Positions 15,187 to 20,671 of a DNA stretch of 20,671 nt are shown in pieces. Source of the stretch: CAZNYN01 sp964577295 (GTDB lineage Bacteria; Synergistota; Synergistia; Synergistales; Synergistaceae). The translations under genes and the position numbers were made by a program. The notes below the pieces were generated by a model. That model was not told where the DNA came from and searched no databases. It worked only from the letters and a program-made list of their open reading frames with translations. The stretch is from positions 1-20,671 of the forward strand of contig CAZNYN010000035.1 of the NCBI GenBank assembly GCA_964577295.1, written 5' to 3'. Within the stretch, counting starts at the first letter, position 1, and each line of letters opens with the position of its first letter.

Positions 15187-15882
15187 ATGACGGAAAATGA
15201 ACTTGCCGGCGTTATTGCCGAAAGAGTCATGAAGATACTGAACGAGAGAGAGAACCAAAGCTCCTCACGTTCCGACGAACCGGGAAAAAAGCGGCTGCTC
15301 ATAATGACCGGCCGCTGCGGCTCGCTCGGAGAAGAGGCTTTAAAAGCTCTGAACGATAAATATATGTGCACTGTTCAGAATCGCGAGGATGCCTATGCTT
15401 TTGCTCTCACGGCACGGGATTTTGACCTTCTGCTTATAGCCGAGCTCTCCGAAGGACAGCTTGCCTCGGCGGCTCTTGGCATTCCTTACGGAGCGGAAGC
15501 CCGCCCCATAGTTGATGCTTTGATTGCGGGGCACCAAGTATTTATCCTCGAAAACGGAATAATGTTCAGGCAAAACGGATGTGTGTCACATGAGCTGAAA
15601 AAACTCTACGAAGAATATCTGAAAAAGCTCTACTTGTTTGGAGCGAAGCCGATACGCGAAGCAGATATTATAAACATTGAAAGCACTTCCGAAGAACCTG
15701 TGCAGAATGTAAGCTCCGTACACGCCTGTCCCTCTCTGCGTGTGATGACGGAAGAAGACGCAAAAAAACTGCTTTCAAAGTGTGAAAAATGCGAAAAAAT
15801 CATAGTTTCACAGAAAACAATCATTACGCCTCTTGCCGCGGACTTCATACTCCACAGAGGCGCAGTTGTGGAAAGAGTCTGA
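15187..15882 (+). CDS. Microcompartment-associated flavoprotein-like protein of unknown function
   Basis: About 231 residues. It resembles the 'ethanolamine utilization hypothetical' family seen in Firmicute-type eut operons (TIGR02536, from memory), whose function is unknown. Residues 1-20 (TENELAGVIAERVMKILNER) look like an encapsulation peptide. A variable linker follows, then a Rossmann-like core with KRLLIMTGRCGS, DLLLIAELSEGQLASAALGI and DALIAGHQVFILENGI, reminiscent of phosphopantothenoylcysteine-decarboxylase-like flavoproteins. The last 45 residues (EDAKKLLSKCEKCEKIIVSQ then TIITPLAADFILHRGAVVER) resemble the start of EutT and of EutQ. The ATG at 15187 is preferred; the upstream TTG at 15163 has no ribosome site. 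It lies 47 bp after pduL and 17 bp before eutN. A flavin-linked redox role is only inferred. Confidence 0.75.
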   Translation: MTENELAGVIAERVMKILNERENQSSSRSDEPGKKRLLIMTGRCGSLGEEALKALNDKYMCTVQNREDAYAFALTARDFDLLLIAELSEGQLASAALGIPYGAEARPIVDALIAGHQVFILENGIMFRQNGCVSHELKKLYEEYLKKLYLFGAKPIREADIINIESTSEEPVQNVSSVHACPSLRVMTEEDAKKLLSKCEKCEKIIVSQKTIITPLAADFILHRGAVVERV

Positions 15883-15899
15883 GGAAAGGAGGCAGGGTC

Positions 15900-16184
15900 T
15901 TGATAATAGCCAAAGTCATAGGAAATATATGGGCGACAAAAAAGGATGAAAGCTTGGAAGGGCTGAAATTTTTTGTAGTCAGACAGATAGGCGCGCCTGA
16001 TGCCAAAGCCATTGTAGCAGTGGATGGGGGTGTCGGAGCAGGAATAGGCGACGATGTACTTGTGACCCAGGGAAGTTCTGCTCGTATGATATACGCGAAA
16101 GAACACCGTGAGAGGCCTGTTGATGCCGTCATAGTAGGAGTTATCGATTCCCTCGAAGTCGACAGAGAACAGTGGACAAACTGA
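15900..16184 (+). CDS. eutN: Microcompartment vertex protein EutN (CcmL/EutN pentamer, BMC-P)
   Basis: A 94-residue protein of typical EutN/CcmL length. It opens with MIIAKVIGNIWATKKDESLEGLKF, the family hallmark, and continues with IVAVDGGVGAGIGDDVLVTQGSSARMIY and ends VDAVIVGVIDSLEV. Pentamers cap the vertices of the icosahedral shell. The start is a TTG at 15900 with a perfect AAAGGAGG 7 nt upstream. The longer frame from 15789 would overlap the previous gene by 94 bp and its extra residues have no family match. The stop (TGA) is separated from the eutT ATG by one base. The TTG start may help keep this low-stoichiometry subunit scarce (inference). Confidence 0.96.
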   Translation: MIIAKVIGNIWATKKDESLEGLKFFVVRQIGAPDAKAIVAVDGGVGAGIGDDVLVTQGSSARMIYAKEHRERPVDAVIVGVIDSLEVDREQWTN

Positions 16185-16185
16185 G

Positions 16186-17049
16186 ATGGCGGACGTTTTT
16201 GACAAAAAAACAGTGAACGGTGCTGTCGCAGCCATAATTAAGGAAACACTTGCATCTCTCGGAGATGACTATGCATGCAAAGAAGAGCCCGATAAAGCGA
16301 CGCATATTTCAAAAAAAACTTCTCTTATAACGGAAAGCGACGTAAGAGAAGCATATGAATTGTGCCGCGGCGCAATGAAAGAGTTCCGTATCGCCGGAGG
16401 AACTATAATAACTCCCGCCGCAAAGGAATTTCTGCTGGATAGGAAGGTAAGGCTTATTGCTTCTCAAAGCCGCACAAATGCAAAATTTAAAGACACAAGC
16501 GGGCGCGGCTATGATAAAAAACCGGAACATATGACACACTTGCATGGAGCTCTGCTTGTTCCGAAAGATCATCCGAGAATCGTGCTGCGCGGCCGTCTGG
16601 ACAGCCTTCAGTCAAAAATTATAGAGACTCAGGTTCTTGCCGTGCGGTGTGACGCCGCGGATCTTGCGGAAGAGCTTCAGTCCGCGCTGGACTATGTCCG
16701 CATGCTGCTGAGATCGGAGGTTACGGAAGAGCCTATGAGGGATTGCAGGATAAACGGAATGACGCTTGAAGAAATACATATCCGCTCTCACAACCCGCAG
16801 AAATATTACGGCACTCCCCACGTAATGATAGATTATTCGATGGGCGAATGTGCTGCAGCTCTTAACTCTCTTCGGACACTTACACGCGAAACGGAAATAT
16901 CTGCATTTCGCGCTTTTTACGGTGAAGAGAGTGAGACTGCGGAACGCACGGATATTATCGAAGCTCTGAATCGTCTGAGCAGCTATTTTTACATAATGAT
17001 ATTGGCTCATCTCCCGAAAAACTGCATAGTTAAGCCGAGCGGCATATAG
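16186..17049 (+). CDS. eutT: Cobalamin adenosyltransferase EutT
   Basis: A 287-residue EutT homologue that makes adenosylcobalamin from cob(I)alamin and ATP for EutBC. The EutT core is recognisable: MTHLHGALLVPKDHPRIVLRGRLDS, LEEIHIRSHNPQKYYGTPHV, CAAALNSLRTLTRETEISAFRAF and IIEALNRLSSYFYIMILAHL. Compared with Salmonella EutT it has a ~45-residue N-terminal extension whose start (KKTVNGAVAAIIKETLASLG) looks like an encapsulation peptide. It also lacks the Hx11CCx2C metal site normally just before the THL segment. Residues 47-85 contain the ITESDV...ITPAAKEFLLDRKV module also found in the protein encoded at 15187-15882. The start codon follows the eutN stop by one base and has no clear ribosome site, implying translational coupling. 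The eutA start lies 9 bp after its stop. Confidence 0.93.
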   Translation: MADVFDKKTVNGAVAAIIKETLASLGDDYACKEEPDKATHISKKTSLITESDVREAYELCRGAMKEFRIAGGTIITPAAKEFLLDRKVRLIASQSRTNAKFKDTSGRGYDKKPEHMTHLHGALLVPKDHPRIVLRGRLDSLQSKIIETQVLAVRCDAADLAEELQSALDYVRMLLRSEVTEEPMRDCRINGMTLEEIHIRSHNPQKYYGTPHVMIDYSMGECAAALNSLRTLTRETEISAFRAFYGEESETAERTDIIEALNRLSSYFYIMILAHLPKNCIVKPSGI

Positions 17050-17058
17050 GACGGAAAA

Positions 17059-18495
17059 TTGAAAGAGACTCTAAAAAGTGTCGGAATAGATATAGGGACA
17101 ACGACAACGCAGCTTGTTTTCAGCCGTATAGAAATAGAAAACAAGAACGGAGCGTTTGCCGTTCCGCGCTTTGTCATAACAAAACGCGAAGTTTTCTACA
17201 GAAGCAAAATATATTTTACGCCTCTTATCGGCAATGACCTTATCGACGGAGACGAAGTGCGAAAAATTGTTGTCCTTGAATATCAAAAAGCAGGCGTTTC
17301 ATCGGAAGAAATCGGAGTCGGCGCTGTCATAATCACGGGAGAGACTGCCAGAAAAGAGAATGCGAAAAGACTTCTTCACAGCCTCAGCGACTACATCGGA
17401 GACTTTGTCGTAGCTACCGCGGGTTCTGATCTTGAAAGTGCGATAGCAGCCCAAGGATCGGGAGCGGCATCCTTCTCTAAAGAGAAAAACTGCACCGCAG
17501 CTAATTTTGACATTGGCGGAGGGACAACAAACATAGCGCTTTTTGAAAACGGAACCCTTAAAGACACAACTTGCCTTGATATCGGCGGCAGACTTGTCAG
17601 AGTGGAGCCGGCAGATATGAGAATACTGTATATGGCTCCCAAAATAGAGGCGCTTGCCTCGCGCATGGGACTCTCTCTGCGTACGGGAGAAAAAGCCGAG
17701 ACGGCGGAACTGCGCAGGCTGGCAAGGAGAATGGCTTCATTTATAGACGAAATAACATCCTTCGTACCTGAAAGTGAAGAGCTGGCAGGATTTATAACTT
17801 CTCACAGACTGAGCGGAGAGGCTAAGATAGACAATGCAGTATTTTCGGGCGGAGTTGCGGACTGCATATACGGAGAGTACGAAGAGAAAGAACTTTTCAA
17901 ATTCGGGGACATCGGCATATTGCTGGGGCAATCCGTAAGAGAGTGCTCCGTTTTCAGAAATATAAAGACATTGAAAGCGCGCGAGACTATAAACGCAACC
18001 GTGATAGGAGCGGGCAGCTACACCGTCGGAGTCAGCGGCAGTACGATAAATTACTCTAACGAAGAAATATTCCCCCTTAAAAATATACCTGTCATAAAAG
18101 CCCAGTATGGGTTCAAAGCGGAGCGGGGTGAAGCTGAGAGAATGCTTGCACGCAAAGCAGAAATGTTCATGGAAGACGGGCACATGGAGCAGGCAGCAGT
18201 CGGGCTAAAAGGCATAAAATCACCGTCATATTCCGAACTATCGGAGCTTGCAGACTACCTAGTAAAAGGGCTGGAAAATGCGATAGAGCAATGGGACACA
18301 TTGATAATAGTTCTTGAAGAGGACATGGGAAAAGCTCTCGGCAACAGACTTTCGGAAATTATCAAAAAGAAAATAAAAATCGTCAGTATAGACGGAATCT
18401 CGGTCGGAGACGGCGATTATATAGATATAGGAAGACCGATGGCAGGCGGCAGAGTAATACCTGTCGTCGTAAAAACCCTGATATTCGGAGCATAG
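17059..18495 (+). CDS. eutA: Ethanolamine ammonia-lyase reactivase EutA
   Basis: A 478-residue ASKHA-fold ATPase close in length to enteric EutA (about 467). The phosphate-binding loops are clear: SVGIDIGTTTTQLVFSR at residues 7-23 and NFDIGGGTTNIALFE near residue 150, with the adenosine motif VFSGGVADCIYG. EutA uses ATP to expel inactivated cobalamin from EutBC so that fresh adenosylcobalamin can bind. Translation starts at a TTG (17059) with AGGACGG upstream, 9 bp after the eutT stop. eutT and eutA are thus adjacent, pairing cofactor synthesis with cofactor exchange. pduS starts 10 bp after its end. No anomalies are visible. Confidence 0.96.
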   Translation: MKETLKSVGIDIGTTTTQLVFSRIEIENKNGAFAVPRFVITKREVFYRSKIYFTPLIGNDLIDGDEVRKIVVLEYQKAGVSSEEIGVGAVIITGETARKENAKRLLHSLSDYIGDFVVATAGSDLESAIAAQGSGAASFSKEKNCTAANFDIGGGTTNIALFENGTLKDTTCLDIGGRLVRVEPADMRILYMAPKIEALASRMGLSLRTGEKAETAELRRLARRMASFIDEITSFVPESEELAGFITSHRLSGEAKIDNAVFSGGVADCIYGEYEEKELFKFGDIGILLGQSVRECSVFRNIKTLKARETINATVIGAGSYTVGVSGSTINYSNEEIFPLKNIPVIKAQYGFKAERGEAERMLARKAEMFMEDGHMEQAAVGLKGIKSPSYSELSELADYLVKGLENAIEQWDTLIIVLEEDMGKALGNRLSEIIKKKIKIVSIDGISVGDGDYIDIGRPMAGGRVIPVVVKTLIFGA

Positions 18496-18505
18496 AGGTG
18501 ACGTT

Positions 18506-19846
18506 ATGGAACTTACGGAAAAAATAAAAGAGGCCGGAATAGTCGGGGCGGGCGGAGCGGGGTTTCCCTCGCATATAAAACTTGCGGCAAAACCTGAATA
18601 CATAATAGTAAATGGAGCCGAATGCGAGCCTCTGCTGCGTGTCGACAGACAAATCGGAGCACTTTATGCAAAAGAGCTTCTTACAGCTCTCTCCTTTTTA
18701 GCAAAAGAGATGGGAGCGGAGCATGCCGTATACGCTCTGAAGCAAAAATATCATGAAGCTGTATCGGCATTGTCGTCGGGAATCAAAAACTTTCCGTCTG
18801 TCTCGCTTCACCTTCTGCCAAATGTATATCCTGCCGGGGACGAACAAGTTCTGGTATACGAAGTTACAGGGCGTATTGTCCCGGAAGGCGGTATTCCTCT
18901 TGCAGTAAAGTGCGTCGTCATTAACACAGAGACACTACTTAACATTTACGGAGCAATTTTCAAAGGCGAGGCTGTCACAGAAAAATACATCACAGTCACC
19001 GGAGCGGTAAAAAATCCGGCGACGGTAAAAGTTCCGCTCGGGGTTTCATTTACGGAAGTTATATCCCTATGCGGCGGGGCTTCTGTAAGAGACTTCGCTG
19101 TTATTGACGGCGGCCCCATGATGGGAAAACTTGTCGAAGCGGAATCTTCCGTTGTCACAAAAACAACGAAAGGGATTATCGTCCTACCCTCCGACCATCC
19201 TCTTATATCTTCCAAGGCAAAAAAAATGGACGCAATGATGAAACTTGTAAAAAGCGCCTGCTGCCACTGTATGTTATGTACGGAAGTATGTCCGCGTGCG
19301 CTTTTGGGGCACACTCTGCATCCCGATAAAATAATGAGAATAGCATCATATGGAGATGTCTGTGATAACTCGGCCGATATAACCGAAGCATTTCTCTGCT
19401 GCGAGTGCGGTCTCTGTGAACAGGCGTGCATAATGGGGCTCCAGCCTTGGAAACTAAATAAAGAACTCAAATCGAAACTTGCGGCTAAGGGCATAAAAAA
19501 CCCAAGACACGAAGCACCGGCCTCAGCTCATCCATTCCGCGAATACAGAAAATTTCCCATTCCTAAACTTACACGCATGCTGGGGCTTGCCGCTTACGAC
19601 AGAGATGCCCCGTATGATGAAAAGCTGACTGCAAAACCAATATTTGTCACGCTTTTGCTTAAACAGTCAGCGGGAGCTCCCTCAAAACCTGTAATATCCG
19701 AAGGCGACACAGTCTCCGCGGGTGACATAATAGCGGAAATACAGGAGAATTCTCTTGGCAGTACCCTGCATGCTTCGGTATCAGGAACAGTTGAATCGAT
19801 AACAGACATGGCAATCCGCATAAAATTACAGGAGGTCTGCAAATGA
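18506..19846 (+). CDS. pduS: Cobalamin reductase / RnfC-like NADH dehydrogenase PduS
   Basis: A 446-residue PduS homologue (enteric PduS about 451). An N-terminal RnfC/NuoF-like flavin and NADH domain is visible (EAGIVGAGGAGFPSHIKL at 9-26, IVNGAECEPLLRVDRQIGAL at 34-53), then a SLBB-like segment near residues 155-195. Two [4Fe-4S] sites follow with spacing CxxCxxCxxxC: Cys252/255/258/262 and Cys298/301/304/308. A biotinyl/lipoyl-like hammerhead closes the C-terminus (VISEGDTVSAGDIIAEIQ). PduS reduces cob(III)alamin to cob(II)alamin with NADH and can pass electrons to PduT. Here it would serve EutT and may reoxidise lumen NADH. The start ATG has GAGGTGA 4 nt upstream, and its stop overlaps the pduT start in ATGA. 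Confidence 0.95.
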   Translation: MELTEKIKEAGIVGAGGAGFPSHIKLAAKPEYIIVNGAECEPLLRVDRQIGALYAKELLTALSFLAKEMGAEHAVYALKQKYHEAVSALSSGIKNFPSVSLHLLPNVYPAGDEQVLVYEVTGRIVPEGGIPLAVKCVVINTETLLNIYGAIFKGEAVTEKYITVTGAVKNPATVKVPLGVSFTEVISLCGGASVRDFAVIDGGPMMGKLVEAESSVVTKTTKGIIVLPSDHPLISSKAKKMDAMMKLVKSACCHCMLCTEVCPRALLGHTLHPDKIMRIASYGDVCDNSADITEAFLCCECGLCEQACIMGLQPWKLNKELKSKLAAKGIKNPRHEAPASAHPFREYRKFPIPKLTRMLGLAAYDRDAPYDEKLTAKPIFVTLLLKQSAGAPSKPVISEGDTVSAGDIIAEIQENSLGSTLHASVSGTVESITDMAIRIKLQEVCK

Positions 19847-20388
19847 ACAGAGCTATAGGACTTGTAGAACTGAAATCCGTTCCCATAGGCATAGAGACTG
19901 CGGACGCTATGCTCAAAGCGGGAGAAGTATCTCTCGTTACGGCAAATCCAGTATGTCCGGGCAAATACATAATAATCATCACAGGTGACGTTGCCGCTGT
20001 AAAAAGCGCTGTAAGCGCAGGCGAATCCACAGGCGGCGTTATGCTTATAGAGTCACAAGTTATCCCTAATGTTCATGAGGACGTATGCCCAGCAATTACC
20101 GGCACCGCGTCATATGAAAAAATACAGGCGCTTGGCGGTATCGAATCCATGAGCGCGCTTGAATCCATAATTGCAGGAGACATAATAGCAAAAGCGGCAC
20201 AGGTAGACCTTGTTGAAATACGTGTCGCACGCGGCCTCGGAGGCAAGAGCTACGTACTCTTCACAGGAGATACAGGCTCTGTAACACAGGCTCTATCCGC
20301 TTGTATCTCGGAACTTGGTGAGAGCGGCTCAATCACAAGCTCTATGGTAATACCCAACCCGCACCCGGAACTGATTCCTTTTATATAG
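19843..20388 (+). CDS. pduT: Shell protein PduT (BMC-T trimer with iron-sulfur pore)
   Basis: A 181-residue protein with two tandem BMC domains: RAIGLVELKSVPIGIETADAMLKAG and, from about residue 95, ALGGIESMSALESIIAGDIIAKAAQV. Cys38 (TANPVCPGKYI) is at the same position as the pore cysteine of characterised PduT, where three copies per trimer coordinate one [4Fe-4S] cluster. PduT is a minor shell tile thought to carry electrons across the shell and to bind PduS. The start overlaps the pduS stop by 4 bp, with AGGAGGT upstream, so the two are coupled, matching their partnership. It is the last gene of the operon. A 112-bp AT-rich stretch and then a strong hairpin follow. Confidence 0.96.
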   Translation: MNRAIGLVELKSVPIGIETADAMLKAGEVSLVTANPVCPGKYIIIITGDVAAVKSAVSAGESTGGVMLIESQVIPNVHEDVCPAITGTASYEKIQALGGIESMSALESIIAGDIIAKAAQVDLVEIRVARGLGGKSYVLFTGDTGSVTQALSACISELGESGSITSSMVIPNPHPELIPFI

Positions 20389-20671
20389 CAATAACACAAA
20401 TGTCAAATTCTCTTCCATATTCAGAAAAATAAGCTATATATAAAGCAGAATCGTTTTCTAAAATTCTTCTGATATTTTAAAAATTTTTAGTAATTTAAAG
20501 ATCAGGCAGGAGTGCCCTTTTGTTCGGCTGCTCCTGCCTGATTTCCGTTATCTTCTGCGCTTCGGCAGCGACTGTCTGCCGCTGCGGCCATACAAAATAA
20601 GGGCAGATTGACATAGCAGAGGCAGTCCGCTTTTTGCATACTTGATAGCATCCTCGGAACAATTTTAGCTC
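20389..20671. other. Window end: no supported gene
   Basis: The first ~110 bp are very AT-rich. The strong hairpin follows, and beyond it are further inverted repeats (such as CGGCAG/CTGCCG near 20564-20585). A minus-strand frame is open from the window edge to a TAA at 20495-20497 (58 codons). Its product matches nothing I recognise and runs through the hairpin, so I do not call it. Confidence 0.4.
20501..20542. terminator. Strong hairpin after the operon, probable terminator
   Basis: ATCAGGCAGGAG (20501-20512) and CTCCTGCCTGAT (20531-20542) form a perfect 12-bp stem. Additional inner GCC/GGC pairing leaves a small T-rich loop. It lies 113 bp after the pduT stop. On the plus strand only TTT and then a mixed pyrimidine tract follow. 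On the minus strand the sequence after the stem is CTTTAAATT. It may be a bidirectional terminator or a structure at the end of a convergent gene. The U-runs are weak, so efficiency is uncertain. Confidence 0.55.

Noticed and set aside
15789..15899. Longer eutN reading frame beginning inside the previous gene
   Set aside because: The extra 37 residues do not fit the EutN family, and a perfect Shine-Dalgarno points to the TTG at 15900.
20495..20671. Minus-strand open frame of 58 codons at the window edge
   Set aside because: The product has no recognisable similarity and the frame runs through the strong hairpin; another frame is nearly as open, so coding cannot be decided.

Overview
Content and likely source. 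The window is almost entirely protein-coding and carries a 15 kb, 14-gene plus-strand operon (5465-20388) for B12-dependent ethanolamine catabolism in a bacterial microcompartment (BMC). Ahead of it lie a divergent regulator, a phosphate-transport pair, and a DeoR regulator with a partial HAD hydrolase. Base composition is moderate. Shine-Dalgarno sites are strong and several starts are TTG. TRAP transport, a Clostridium-like set of eut shell proteins and pduS/pduT suggest an anaerobic amine- or amino-acid-fermenting bacterium; Synergistota or a related gut anaerobe is a plausible but unproven guess. No rRNA, tRNA, CRISPR array or mobile element was seen.

Layout. 1-1127 (minus): partial HAD-family hydrolase preceded by a DeoR-type repressor. 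1364-3743 (plus): Na+/phosphate cotransporter overlapping a PhoU-like gene, with a good sigma-70-type promoter. 3848-5128 (minus): CdaR/PucR-type sugar-diacid regulator with its own good promoter. 5129-5464: regulatory region with a perfect 16-bp palindrome and a 34-bp near-perfect dyad. 5465-9635 (plus): octopine/nopaline-type dehydrogenase, then a TRAP transporter (DctP, DctQ, DctM). 9642-20388 (plus): eutB, eutC, eutL, eutE, eutM, pduL, a flavoprotein-like BMC gene, eutN, eutT, eutA, pduS, pduT. 20501-20542: strong hairpin after the operon.

How the genes fit together. EutBC splits ethanolamine into acetaldehyde and ammonia inside a shell built from EutM, EutL, PduT and EutN. EutE makes acetyl-CoA and PduL makes acetyl-phosphate. 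EutT supplies adenosylcobalamin and EutA reactivates EutBC. No alcohol dehydrogenase (EutG) is present; PduS (two 4Fe-4S sites) and PduT (pore Cys38) offer a route for electrons out of the lumen.

Most interesting point. There is no EutH-type ethanolamine carrier and no EutR or EutVW regulator in the window. The operon instead opens with an opine-type dehydrogenase and a TRAP transporter whose last gene ends 6 bp before eutB, under a regulator of a family that senses organic acids. This suggests that the imported substrate may be an N-(carboxyalkyl)-ethanolamine, cleaved oxidatively to a keto acid plus ethanolamine before entering the BMC. That is inference and needs biochemical testing.
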